This document shows, in pieces, positions 25,468 to 34,050 of a stretch of DNA of 64,000 bases; position 1 is the first letter of the stretch; every line of letters begins with the position of its first letter. The notes beneath the pieces were generated by a model that was not told the DNA's origin, made no database searches, and saw nothing but the letters and a program-made list of their open reading frames with translations. Source of the DNA: Microbacterium pygmaeum (lineage in GTDB: Bacteria; Actinomycetota; Actinomycetes; Actinomycetales; Microbacteriaceae); contig NZ_LT629692.1 in assembly GCF_900100885.1 (NCBI RefSeq), positions 744,001 through 808,000 of the forward strand. The letters run 5' to 3'. Made by a program: the position numbers and the translations under genes.

Positions 25468-26733
25468 CTACCCGGCCGGATGTATGGCGGCCGTCGTCGG
25501 CCGACCGTCGGCGAACCAGCGGGGGAACGTCGCATCGAACAGCTGCTCTCGCACCATCTCCGCTCCGCCTCGCAGTGGTTCGCGCAGATCGTTCTGCGAC
25601 TGGACGATCGCCAGATCGCGCGTGGCGAGGGGAAGTGACAGCTCGTACACCCGCTGGCGCACCTCGGCGAGGAACACCTCGCCGGCGCCCACCACCGCGC
25701 CGCCGATGACGATGGTGCCGGGATTGAACATGTTGACCAGCGCGGCGATCGACTCGCCGACCACGCGGGCGCATTGCTGGATCAACGAGATCGCGAGGGC
25801 ATCGCCGTTCTCGGCCGCGCGTGCGATCGCCTCCGGCGTGAGCGGCTCGCCCTCGCGCGTTCGCGCCGCGAGCACGCCCGCGGCGCCGTCCGCGACGGCG
25901 ACCTCTGCATCGCGCACGAGTGCCCAGCCGCCGGCGACCGCCTCGAGGCATCCGATCTTGCCGCAGCGGCAGAGCGCGTCCGACCCGGCGACGCGAACGT
26001 GCCCGATGTCGCCCGCCGCGCCGTTCGCCCCACGATGGATGCGGCCTTGGGAGAGCAGCCCGGCGCCGATGCCCGAGCCGACCTTGCAGTAGATGAGGTC
26101 GAGCGACTCGTCGCGGCGTCGGGAGCGCTCGTTCAACGCGAGCAGGTTCACGTCGTTGTCCACCCAGACCGGCGCCTCGTACCGCTCCTCGAATCGGCGC
26201 CGGATGTCGAATCCGTTCCAGCCGGGCATGATCGGCGGGGCGACGGGTCTGCCCGAATGGAAATCGACCGGACCGGGGATGCCGACCGACACGCCCCACA
26301 CCGGCACATCGGGTGTGCGGGCGAGGACCTCGTCGATCATGGCGAGCGCCGTGTCGAGCGTCTCGGCCGGTCCTCGTGCGATGTCCCACGCCCGGTGCGA
26401 CTGCTCGAGGATGTCGCCCTCGAGCATGGCGACGCCGACGTGGATGTGCAGCGCGCCGAGGGCGCAGACGACGATGCGTCCGCGACCGCTGCGGAACCTC
26501 AGGGTGCGCGGTGCGCGCCCGCCCGAAGACGGTCCGAACTCGCCGTCCTCGAGGTACCCCATCTCGATCGCCTGGTCGACCCGCTGGGTGACCACGCCCC
26601 GGCCGAGACCTGTGACCCTGCCGATCTCGGGGCGAGTGGCCGCGTCACCGGCGCGGACCATGTTCACGATCCGCAGGAGGCTCGTCACCTCGTCGGTCTG
26701 CGCGCCGAAGCGCAGGGTGGACTCTTTTGCCAT
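25468..26733 (-). CDS. ROK-family transcriptional regulator
   Basis: A 421-residue ROK (repressor/ORF/kinase) protein with an N-terminal winged helix (about residues 15-75; ATRPEIGRVTGLGRGVVTQR region) and a sugar-kinase-like domain. The zinc-binding CRCGKIGCLEA and the glucose-site GHVRV are present, so it likely senses a free sugar. It divides the fusion gene (same strand, downstream) from a Gfo/Idh gene (divergent, 26838). Candidate operators lie at 25430-25462 and 26798-26825. Confidence 0.88.
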   Translation of the reverse strand: MAKESTLRFGAQTDEVTSLLRIVNMVRAGDAATRPEIGRVTGLGRGVVTQRVDQAIEMGYLEDGEFGPSSGGRAPRTLRFRSGRGRIVVCALGALHIHVGVAMLEGDILEQSHRAWDIARGPAETLDTALAMIDEVLARTPDVPVWGVSVGIPGPVDFHSGRPVAPPIMPGWNGFDIRRRFEERYEAPVWVDNDVNLLALNERSRRRDESLDLIYCKVGSGIGAGLLSQGRIHRGANGAAGDIGHVRVAGSDALCRCGKIGCLEAVAGGWALVRDAEVAVADGAAGVLAARTREGEPLTPEAIARAAENGDALAISLIQQCARVVGESIAALVNMFNPGTIVIGGAVVGAGEVFLAEVRQRVYELSLPLATRDLAIVQSQNDLREPLRGGAEMVREQLFDATFPRWFADGRPTTAAIHPAG

Positions 26734-26797
26734 GGTCGATTTTCACACAAGTCCGGTGATCTTCTGGCTCAGTTTCGGCAAGTATCGTCATCTTTTT

Positions 26798-26825
26798 GAA
26801 AACTTAGGTACGCTTCGAGCGAAAG
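26798..26825. promoter_or_regulatory. Candidate ROK operator, divergent promoter region
   Basis: GAAAACTTAGGTACGCTTCG followed by AGCGAAAG, in the 104-bp region between the divergent ROK gene and the Gfo/Idh gene at 26838. It shares GARAACTTA, ACGCTT and CGAAAG blocks with 25430-25462. It also lies over the likely ribosome-binding site GAAAGGA of the gene at 26838. Confidence 0.45.
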
Positions 26826-26837
26826 GACGGTGCAGTC

Positions 26838-27878
26838 ATGACGCACGGCGTAGGTGTGGTCGGAGCAGGTCCCGGCGTTGCCGCCCTGCACATGCCGACG
26901 CTGTCGCGGCTGGGGTCCACGTTCGACGTGGTGCACATCTGCGACGCCGGAAGCGGGCGGGCAGCTGACCTCGCCGCGCGAGTCGGAGCCCGCGCATCGT
27001 CGGGAGTCTCGGATCTGCTCGCAGACGAGCGCGTGTCCGTCGTGCTCATCTGCAGCCCCCCCGCCGAGCACGCGAGCCAGATCCTCGCCGCGGTCGCCGC
27101 GGGCAAGCGCGCGATTCTCTGCGAGAAGCCGCTCGCGACCACCGTCGACGACGCCGAAGCCGTCATCGATGCGTGCCGGTCTGCCGGTGTGACGCTGCTC
27201 ATCGGCACGAATCACCTCTACGACCCGGCATGGATGAGAGCCAAACATCACCTCCTGGCAGGTGGCCAGAGCATCCGATCCGTCTCGGTGACCCTGGCGC
27301 TGCCGCCCAACGGCCGGTATCACGATGTCGTCTCCGAGTCGATCGCCCCGGCGCCCGCGCCCGCACGAAGCGGGCCGCCGCTCGAGGTGCCGCAGGTCGC
27401 GGCATCCGTCGTCCGTCAGCTGATCACGGGGCTGGCCGTGCACGATCTGCCCATCGTCCGCGACCTGGCCCCTGCGCTCGAGGAGGTCGTCTTCGCGCGC
27501 GCGATCACCCCGCTCGGGTATGCCGTGGGGTACCGGGCATCGGGTATTCCGGTCCGGCTGGCGGCGGTGATGCTTCCTGACGGTGCCGACGCGGTCTGGC
27601 GGATCGATGTCGTGACCGACACGGATCGGCTCGAAGTGGTCTTCCCCCCGGCGTTCGTGCACGTCGGCAGCGCCGGTGTGCGGGTGAGGACGCCGACGGG
27701 CAAGGTGACCGCGTACCCGCTCGCAGACGACGACGGGTACCTCGCCGAATGGCGCTCGCTGGCAGAGCTGCTCGACGGGCGAGACCCCGTCGAGTACGAC
27801 GAACTGCTGGACGACGCGAAGTACGCGATCGGGATCGCGGATGCCGCGGCCGCGCTGATCGAAGCGAGCGCCGCGTGA
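26838..27878 (+). CDS. Gfo/Idh/MocA oxidoreductase
   Basis: A 346-residue NAD(P)-dependent oxidoreductase of the MocA type. It has Rossmann motif GVVGAGPGVAALHMP and the catalytic-region EKPLATT. The C-terminal half departs from the canonical domain (a proline-rich APAPARSGPPLEVP segment near residue 175), so the sugar site may differ. Divergent from the ROK regulator and therefore probably controlled by it. It overlaps the next gene by GTGA. Confidence 0.78.
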   Translation: MTHGVGVVGAGPGVAALHMPTLSRLGSTFDVVHICDAGSGRAADLAARVGARASSGVSDLLADERVSVVLICSPPAEHASQILAAVAAGKRAILCEKPLATTVDDAEAVIDACRSAGVTLLIGTNHLYDPAWMRAKHHLLAGGQSIRSVSVTLALPPNGRYHDVVSESIAPAPAPARSGPPLEVPQVAASVVRQLITGLAVHDLPIVRDLAPALEEVVFARAITPLGYAVGYRASGIPVRLAAVMLPDGADAVWRIDVVTDTDRLEVVFPPAFVHVGSAGVRVRTPTGKVTAYPLADDDGYLAEWRSLAELLDGRDPVEYDELLDDAKYAIGIADAAAALIEASAA

Positions 27879-28639
27879 GCGCGCACCGCACCGAACGCGT
27901 CGAAGTGGTCGCCGAGGACGCGTCGTATCTGACGGCGATCGCCGAGCTTCCGTTGAGCGCTCGCCGCTCGAGGCACGTCGAGGGCGCCGTCGCGGTCCTC
28001 TCCGGCGATCCGGGCTGGGTCGAGGCCGCACAGCGGGCGGCGATCGACGGTGCGGTCGCGGTGGTGATCGCCGCGCCCGCAGCAGCCCCGTCGCTGCAGC
28101 TGCGTCGCCTCGTCGACGCCGCGACGATCCCGATGATCGTCCAACGGCCGCTTCTGCGTCCCGACGTCGTGCAGACCGCGGTGACGGCGCGCGCCGGCGC
28201 GGAACCGCGCCTGCTCACCGTCGACGGTGCCGCGCCGGGTGCGCACAAGGCGGTCGCAGTCCGCGACGCGCTCGGCTGGCTCCGCAGCCTGAGCGGGGAA
28301 CGCCTCACCTCCCGCGCCGGCGGCGACGGACTCGCACTGCTCGAGACGCGCGGCGGCCTCGCGGCGACGCTGTCGGTCGCGACCGCCGACAGGTCGGCGC
28401 GGAGCTGGCTGCGGGTGCAGGTGCTCGGCGAGGTCGTCACGGAGGTCGAGGTGGAGGAGGGGCGGACGCAGGTGACCACGCTGTCCTCGGCCGGCCGCCT
28501 GACGGCACCGACGCTGTTCGAATCGGCCGAGCGGCTCACGCTGCGCCGCGCACTCCGCGCGCTGTCCGAGTCCTCGTCGCCCCCCGATCTCGCAGACCTG
28601 CTCGCCGACTGCGAACTCGCCGACTCGCTCGGCGCGTGA
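27875..28639 (+). CDS. Uncharacterised partner of the Gfo/Idh gene
   Basis: A 254-residue protein I do not recognise. It has no signal peptide or membrane segment, is Ala/Arg/Leu-rich, and has alternating beta/alpha segments (AVAVVIAAPAAAPSLQLRRL, then PMIVQRPLLRP) resembling a shortened Rossmann-type fold that lacks a clear nucleotide-binding glycine motif. GTG 27875 overlaps the previous stop, so the two are translationally coupled. It could be a degenerate oxidoreductase subunit pairing with the Gfo/Idh protein. Confidence 0.6.
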   Translation: MSAHRTERVEVVAEDASYLTAIAELPLSARRSRHVEGAVAVLSGDPGWVEAAQRAAIDGAVAVVIAAPAAAPSLQLRRLVDAATIPMIVQRPLLRPDVVQTAVTARAGAEPRLLTVDGAAPGAHKAVAVRDALGWLRSLSGERLTSRAGGDGLALLETRGGLAATLSVATADRSARSWLRVQVLGEVVTEVEVEEGRTQVTTLSSAGRLTAPTLFESAERLTLRRALRALSESSSPPDLADLLADCELADSLGA

Positions 28640-28717
28640 CGTGGCGGCGCCGACCACACCGCATAGATGGTGCTGATCCTCGGCATCGCAGATATGGGAT
28701 TCCCGGATATGCCGAAG

Positions 28718-28730
28718 TCAAGCGAAAGTT
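28718..28730. promoter_or_regulatory. Candidate IclR-regulon element before ring-cleavage operon
   Basis: TCAAGCGAAAGTT, 47 bases before the dioxygenase start, is identical over 13 bases to 53160-53172 within the IclR-region element. The spacer also holds the small palindrome GGGATTCCC (about 28697-28705). No clear -35/-10 pair was found. Confidence 0.45.
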
Positions 28731-28776
28731 GATCTCGGGATCACCCCAATCGCTTGTCTTGTCGAAAGGATCGAAG

Positions 28777-29796
28777 ATGATCAAGCTCCTCTCCCACCTC
28801 TCCTACGTGGCGATCACCACGCCCGACGTCGAGGCTTCCGTGACCTTCTACGAGGAGCAGGTCGGGCTCACCGTCGTCGATCGCGTCGACGGCGCCGTGT
28901 ATCTGCGCTGCTGGGGCGACTACTACGCGTACTCGCTCGTGATCCTCCCCGGTGACGAGCCGAGCCTGGCGACGATGGCATGGCGCACCTCCAGCGCCGA
29001 GGCGCTCGAAGAGGCTGCGAAGCGCGTCGAGGCCGCGGGCGTCGAGGGCGAGTGGCTCGAGGACGTCCACAAGATCGGTCGCGCGTACCGCTTCACCGGA
29101 CCGTTCGGGCACTCGATGACCCTGCACTGGGACGTGACGCGCCACGACGCGCCCGGACACGTGGCATCCATCTATCCGGACCGCCCCGAGAAGCGCAGCA
29201 AGATCGCCGGTGCTCCGCGTCAGCTCGACCACGTCACCGTCGCCGCCAGTGATGTCGACGCGTTCGTGCAGTGGTACGTCGAGGTGCTCGGCTTCCGCTT
29301 CATGGCTCGCACCGTTCTGGACGAAGCGCCGATCTCGGTGTTCTCCGTGCTGACGACCAACGAGAAGTCGCACGACCTGGGCGTCGTGCTCGACGGCTCG
29401 AGCCGCGCCGGTCGCATCAACCACTACGCCTTCTGGGTCGACACCCGCGAGGAACTGCTCATCGCGGCCGACACGCTCATGGAGAACGGCACCCCGATGG
29501 AGTACGGGCCGAACATCCACGGCATCGGCGAGCAGACGTTCCTCTACTACCGTGAACCCTCCAGTCTCCGCATCGAGCTGAACACCGGTGGATACCGCAA
29601 CTACGTGCCGGACTGGGTCGCCAACACCTGGAAGCCCTCGCAGGGATCGAACAACTTCTACCGCAACGGCGCCATGCCGATGTCGATGACCGAGTCCTTC
29701 CCCGCCGCAGACGGCCCGAGCGCGACCGAGGAGGGCGTGCCGGATGAGATCAAGGACGCCCTGCTGAACCCGTACGCCCAGCACGGCCGGGGCTGA
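28777..29796 (+). CDS. Extradiol ring-cleavage dioxygenase (VOC family)
   Basis: A 339-residue two-domain vicinal-oxygen-chelate protein like catechol 2,3-dioxygenases. Fe(II) ligand positions fit the type I extradiol set: His152 (LDHVTVAAS), His216 (INHYAFWVD) and Glu267 (LRIELNTGG), with near-identical spacing to BphC. It should open a catechol-type ring beside the two hydroxyls. ATG 28777 follows GAAAGGA; the longer frame from 28636 reads through the control region. It heads the operon of FAH, cyclase, FAD monooxygenase and amidohydrolase genes. The native catechol is unknown. Confidence 0.88.
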   Translation: MIKLLSHLSYVAITTPDVEASVTFYEEQVGLTVVDRVDGAVYLRCWGDYYAYSLVILPGDEPSLATMAWRTSSAEALEEAAKRVEAAGVEGEWLEDVHKIGRAYRFTGPFGHSMTLHWDVTRHDAPGHVASIYPDRPEKRSKIAGAPRQLDHVTVAASDVDAFVQWYVEVLGFRFMARTVLDEAPISVFSVLTTNEKSHDLGVVLDGSSRAGRINHYAFWVDTREELLIAADTLMENGTPMEYGPNIHGIGEQTFLYYREPSSLRIELNTGGYRNYVPDWVANTWKPSQGSNNFYRNGAMPMSMTESFPAADGPSATEEGVPDEIKDALLNPYAQHGRG

Positions 29797-29804
29797 GACC
29801 GGGG

Positions 29805-29861
29805 GTGGGGCGTCGCCTCGCGCGACGCTCCACCTCTCACCAACGGCGACGCGACGTCGCC
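29805..29861. other. Two consecutive hairpins after the dioxygenase gene
   Basis: A 12-bp stem with one mismatch (29805-29816 against 29822-29833, CTCGC loop) is followed by a GGCGAC/GTCGCC stem at 29845-29861. They lie between the dioxygenase and the next gene. They may be a partial terminator or mRNA-stabilising structures that set a higher level of the first gene. Confidence 0.45.
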
Positions 29862-29888
29862 ACAACACAGAGCACGACAGAGAGACTG

Positions 29889-30848
29889 ATGACGATGACG
29901 TCGACCGGACCGACCGCCCCGTACGCACTCGCGCGATTCCGCGACGGCGATTCCGTCGCGCTGGGCGTCGTCGCGGGCGACCGCATCCGCGCGATCAGCG
30001 CCGACGAACTCGGAGCGGACGATCTGAACGCCTTCCTCGCGCGCGGCGACTGGGAGCGCGTTGCTGTCGCAGCCGAGCAGGCGGACGGGTGGATGCCGCT
30101 GGCCGACGTCACGCTGACCGCTCCGGTGCAGCCGCGCCAGGTGCTCCAGGCGGGAGCCAACTACCGCGAGCACGTGATCGAACTCGTGGCGGCGGGACTC
30201 ACCCAGAACACCGATCGCACGCCCGAGGAGGCGCGCGAGTTCGCCGCGACCATGATGGACGACCGCGCCGCCAACGGCGAGCCGTACTTCTTCATCGGGC
30301 TGCCCGCCTGTGTCGTGGGCGACGATGTGCCGCTCGCGCTGCCTGCGTACAGCCAGGTGCACGACTGGGAGCTGGAGCTGGCGGTCGTGATCGGGCGCGA
30401 GGCGTTCCAGGTCTCTCGCGAGAACGCGCTGGACCACATCGCCGGCTACACGATCGTCAACGACATCACCACGCGCGACCTGGTGTTCCGGAAGGACATG
30501 AAGGAGATCGGCACCGACTGGTACCGGTCCAAGAACGCGCCCGGGTTTCTGCCGACGGGCCCCTTCCTCGTTCCGGCGGAGTTCGTGGACGGCGGCGGCC
30601 TCGCCGTGACGCTCGAGCTGAACGGCGAGGTCAAGCAGGACGGACACACCAGCGACCTGCTGTTCGGCATTGCCGCGCTCATCTCCGGCGCGAGTGAGAC
30701 GATGCCGCTGCTGCCCGGCGATCTGCTGCTGACCGGGAGTCCTCCCGGCAACGGGCAGCACTGGAAGCGGTTCCTGCGCGACGGAGATGTGATGACCGGC
30801 ACGATCGAGGGGCTCGGCACGCAGACCGTCCGGTGCGTGGCACCATGA
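29889..30848 (+). CDS. Fumarylacetoacetate hydrolase family protein
   Basis: A 319-residue FAH-superfamily enzyme with metal-binding ExE in WELELAVVIG, GYTIVNDIT and the C-terminal GDLLLTGSPPG. These enzymes hydrolyse or decarboxylate beta-diketo and 2-oxo-enoate products of aromatic ring cleavage. Next to an extradiol dioxygenase it likely handles the ring-fission product. The loop before the ligands (about residues 100-125) is long. Start at 29889; ATG 29895 is an alternative with better spacing from AGAGAGA. Confidence 0.85.
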   Translation: MTMTSTGPTAPYALARFRDGDSVALGVVAGDRIRAISADELGADDLNAFLARGDWERVAVAAEQADGWMPLADVTLTAPVQPRQVLQAGANYREHVIELVAAGLTQNTDRTPEEAREFAATMMDDRAANGEPYFFIGLPACVVGDDVPLALPAYSQVHDWELELAVVIGREAFQVSRENALDHIAGYTIVNDITTRDLVFRKDMKEIGTDWYRSKNAPGFLPTGPFLVPAEFVDGGGLAVTLELNGEVKQDGHTSDLLFGIAALISGASETMPLLPGDLLLTGSPPGNGQHWKRFLRDGDVMTGTIEGLGTQTVRCVAP

Positions 30849-31837
30849 GCTCGCCGTCGGAGGACCCGGCCGGCATCGATCGGACCGATCCCGAAGCCGA
30901 GATCGCCGCCCGCGCCGAGGCGTATCGCAACTGGGGCCGGTGGGGCGAGGACGACGTGCTCGGCACGCTGAACTTCATCGATTCCGCCAAACGCGTCGAA
31001 GCAGCCGCCCTGGTGCGTGAGGGCGCGGTGGTCTCACTCTCGCAGTCGTTCGACACCGACGGACCCCAGAAGGGCTGGCGCCGGCGCACGAACCCGGTGC
31101 ACACGATGACCGACACCGGCGTCGACGCCGAGCGCGGCAATCAGGGCTTCCCGCACGGCATCGGCGGCGCCGATGACGTCATCGCCATGCCGTTGCAGTG
31201 CTCGACCCAGTGGGACGGGCTCGGGCACATCTTCGACCACGGCTTCGCGTGGAACGGCAGGCGCGCAGGCGACGTCGTCACGAGCGAGGGCGACCTGGTG
31301 ACGGGCATCGAGCACGCGGCATCCGTCATCGTCTCCCGCGGCGTCCTGCTCGATGTCGCCCGCCACCTCTCGCCCGAGACGGGGGAGCTCCCCGACGGGT
31401 ACGCGATCAGCGCCGCGGAATTGGATGCCTGCGCCGACGCGCAGGGCGTCACGATCGGTCGCGGCGACATCGTGCTCGTGCGGACCGGTCGCCTGGCGAG
31501 GGCTCGGCGTGAAGGCTGGGGCGAGTACGCCGGTGGCCCGTCCGCCGGCCTCTCCCTGTCGACCGCCGGCTGGCTGCACCGTACCGAGATCGCCGCGATC
31601 GCCACCGACACGTGGGGCTTCGAGGTGCGCCCGAACGAGTTCGACGTGCCGTCGTTCCAGCCCCTGCACCAGGTGGTGATCCCCAACATGGGTCTCACGA
31701 TCGGTGAGATGTGGGATCTCGACGAACTTGCGGCATCCTGCGCCGCACGCGCCCGCTGGGATTTCCTGCTCTCGGCGCCCCCGCTGCCCATCACCGGAGC
31801 CGTCGGCTCACCCATCAACCCCGTCGCGATCTTCTGA
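30845..31837 (+). CDS. Cyclase family protein (kynurenine formamidase-like)
   Basis: A 330-residue metal-dependent hydrolase of the cyclase family (PF04199), long form. The metal-site segment reads TQWDGLGHIFDHG, a variant of the HxGTHxDxPxH motif seen in the longer bacterial subfamily. Such proteins hydrolyse amides, lactones or esters. It overlaps the previous gene by ATGA. A role in opening a lactone or ester of a ring-cleavage intermediate is inferred from context. Confidence 0.82.
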   Translation: MSSPSEDPAGIDRTDPEAEIAARAEAYRNWGRWGEDDVLGTLNFIDSAKRVEAAALVREGAVVSLSQSFDTDGPQKGWRRRTNPVHTMTDTGVDAERGNQGFPHGIGGADDVIAMPLQCSTQWDGLGHIFDHGFAWNGRRAGDVVTSEGDLVTGIEHAASVIVSRGVLLDVARHLSPETGELPDGYAISAAELDACADAQGVTIGRGDIVLVRTGRLARARREGWGEYAGGPSAGLSLSTAGWLHRTEIAAIATDTWGFEVRPNEFDVPSFQPLHQVVIPNMGLTIGEMWDLDELAASCAARARWDFLLSAPPLPITGAVGSPINPVAIF

Positions 31838-31876
31838 CCGCGACCCACCGATCACAGGGAACAGAGAGGTTCTGAC

Positions 31877-33013
31877 ATGACCGCAGTCTCGAAGGTCGCG
31901 ATCGCCGGGAGCGGCGTCGCTGGTCTCGCCGCCGCCATCCAGCTCGCCAAGGCGGGGGTGGCGGTCGACCTGTTCGAAGCCAAACCCGAGCTGAGCGCGC
32001 AAGGATCCGGCATCTCGCTGCAGGGCAACGCGCTACGCGTCTTCGACGCGCTCGGCGCCTGGGACGACATCCGCGCGGCGGGCTACCCCTTCGAAGGGCT
32101 GCACTTGCGGGCTCCCGGCCCGGGGGCGCCCATCGTCGCGGAGCTGCCCGATGTGAAGACGGGCGGGCCCGACTATCCGGCCGCCATGGGGATGCCGCGC
32201 GCCGAGCTGGCGCGCATCCTGCTCGAGCACGCCGAGCATGCCGGAGTGAACGTGCACTTCGGAAAGAAGATCACCGCGATCGACGCCCGCGCGGCGGATG
32301 CGGTCGCCATCACCGTCGATGGAGAGTCGGCGGGCGAGTACGACCTGCTGATCGGGGCGGACGGGCTGAATTCCACGGTGCGCGAGCTGATCGGCATCGA
32401 GACCAAGCCGGAGCCCACCGGCATGGGGATCTGGCGCACGTTCGTCTCGCGCCCGGCCGAGGTCGAGCGCAGCGAGCTGTACTACGGCGGCCCGGTGTTC
32501 ATCGCCGGCTACACGCCCACGGGGGAGAACTCGATGTACGCGTTCCTCGTCGAGAAGGCCGAGGACCGCTTCGGCACGCCTGACGACGAGGCCACCCGCA
32601 TCATGCTCGAGGAGTCGCGCGCCTATCAGGGCCCGTGGGAATCGATCCGAGCCGATCTCGAGGCAGGCGCGCACGCGAACTACACGTGGTTCACGAAGCA
32701 CATCGTGGACGAACCGTGGAACCGCGGCCGCGTCGTCATCATCGGCGATGCCGCGCACAGCTGCCCTCCGACGATCGCCCAGGGCGCCGCGCAGGGATTG
32801 GAGGACGCGTTCGTCCTGACCGAGCTGCTCGTCTCCCGCGATCGGCTCGACCAGGGGCTGTGGGATGAGTTCCACGCGCGGCGCGTGCCGCGCGCCAAGA
32901 GCGTGGTGGAGGCATCCGTGCAGCTCGGACAGTGGCAGCTGGACGGGGTCCGCGACGCGGACGTCCCCGGGCTGATGTTCGGCATCGCGCGACAGATGTC
33001 GGAGCCGGCATGA
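31877..33013 (+). CDS. FAD-dependent aromatic monooxygenase
   Basis: A 378-residue group A flavin monooxygenase with GSGVAGLAAAIQLAKAG at the N-terminus, LIGADG in mid-protein, and VIIGDAAHSCPPTIAQGAA at the FAD ribityl site. It probably adds a hydroxyl to make the catechol-type substrate of the dioxygenase upstream. AGAGAGG precedes the ATG at 31877. It is only distantly similar to the monooxygenase at 1176. The stop overlaps the next start. Confidence 0.87.
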   Translation: MTAVSKVAIAGSGVAGLAAAIQLAKAGVAVDLFEAKPELSAQGSGISLQGNALRVFDALGAWDDIRAAGYPFEGLHLRAPGPGAPIVAELPDVKTGGPDYPAAMGMPRAELARILLEHAEHAGVNVHFGKKITAIDARAADAVAITVDGESAGEYDLLIGADGLNSTVRELIGIETKPEPTGMGIWRTFVSRPAEVERSELYYGGPVFIAGYTPTGENSMYAFLVEKAEDRFGTPDDEATRIMLEESRAYQGPWESIRADLEAGAHANYTWFTKHIVDEPWNRGRVVIIGDAAHSCPPTIAQGAAQGLEDAFVLTELLVSRDRLDQGLWDEFHARRVPRAKSVVEASVQLGQWQLDGVRDADVPGLMFGIARQMSEPA

Positions 33014-34050
33014 CCGACTCGCCTGCGCTCAGCGGCGACCGGGCGCCGGTCACCGACGTCCACGCGCACCTCCTGTTGCCCGCGATGCACGCCGAGGTCG
33101 AGCGGCGAGCGCCGGCTGAGGTCGCCGCCGCGGCGGATCTGGAGCGTCGTCGCAACGGTGTGGAGAGCCTGCAGGCATCCGGCGCGATGATCGGCGCCCG
33201 GATCCCGAAGCTGACCGATGTGGGCGCACGACTGGCCGCGATGGACGAGCAGGGCGTGCACCGGCAGTGGGTGAGCGTCTCGCCGAACCACTTCTACCCA
33301 TGGGCGTCCGAGGGACTGGCCGGGTGGGTCGCGAGCGAGACCAACCGGCTGATCGCCGAGCACGTGGCGCGGGCCCCCGATCGGCTCGTGGGTCTGGGCG
33401 TCGTGCCGCTCCAGCATCCGGAGCGCATCGTCGAGTACCTCGATGACGCCGTCCTCGGCCGGGGCCTGGCCGGCGTCGAGATCTCGTCGTTCGCCGGCGA
33501 TGTCGAACTCTCCGACGAGCGGCTGGAGCCGTTCTGGGCCCGCGCGGCGGAGCTGGGCTGCGTGGTCTTCCTGCACCCCTTCGGGTGCAGTCTCGACGAG
33601 CGCCTCGACCGGTTCTACCTGTCCAACACGGTCGGGCAGCCCACCGAGAACGCCGTCGCCCTGTCGCACCTCATCTTCGCCGGGGTGCTGGACCGGCATC
33701 CGGATCTGAAGATCGTCGCCGCGCACGGCGGCGGCTACCTGCCTTTCGCGATCGGGCGCTCCGACCGCGCCTGGCACGTCCGTCCCGAAGCGCATCGCTG
33801 CGAACACGCCCCGTCGACGTATCTGCGCCGACTGTGGTTCGACACCGTCGTGCACGACCCGGTGGCGCTGCGTCATCTCGTCGAGGTCGCGGGCGGCGCG
33901 CGTGTGCTGATGGGCAGCGACTTCCCGTTCGACATGGGCAGCGACGACCCGATCACGCTGGTGCGCAGCGCGGGTCTGCCGATCGAGATCGAGCGGCGCA
34001 TCCTCGGTGAGAACGCCGAGGCGCTGGTGGGAAGCCGGGTGCGCGCATGA
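33010..34050 (+). CDS. Amidohydrolase (ACMSD-like decarboxylase/hydrolase)
   Basis: A 346-residue amidohydrolase-2 (PF04909) TIM barrel with metal ligands DVHAHL at the N-terminus, HPFG in mid-protein, AHGGGYLPF, and Asp in MGSDFPFDMG. Relatives include aminocarboxymuconate-semialdehyde and hydroxybenzoate decarboxylases, and also lactonases. In this operon decarboxylation of an aromatic acid or muconate semialdehyde is the likeliest role. ATGA overlaps on both sides. Confidence 0.85.
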   Translation: MTDSPALSGDRAPVTDVHAHLLLPAMHAEVERRAPAEVAAAADLERRRNGVESLQASGAMIGARIPKLTDVGARLAAMDEQGVHRQWVSVSPNHFYPWASEGLAGWVASETNRLIAEHVARAPDRLVGLGVVPLQHPERIVEYLDDAVLGRGLAGVEISSFAGDVELSDERLEPFWARAAELGCVVFLHPFGCSLDERLDRFYLSNTVGQPTENAVALSHLIFAGVLDRHPDLKIVAAHGGGYLPFAIGRSDRAWHVRPEAHRCEHAPSTYLRRLWFDTVVHDPVALRHLVEVAGGARVLMGSDFPFDMGSDDPITLVRSAGLPIEIERRILGENAEALVGSRVRA

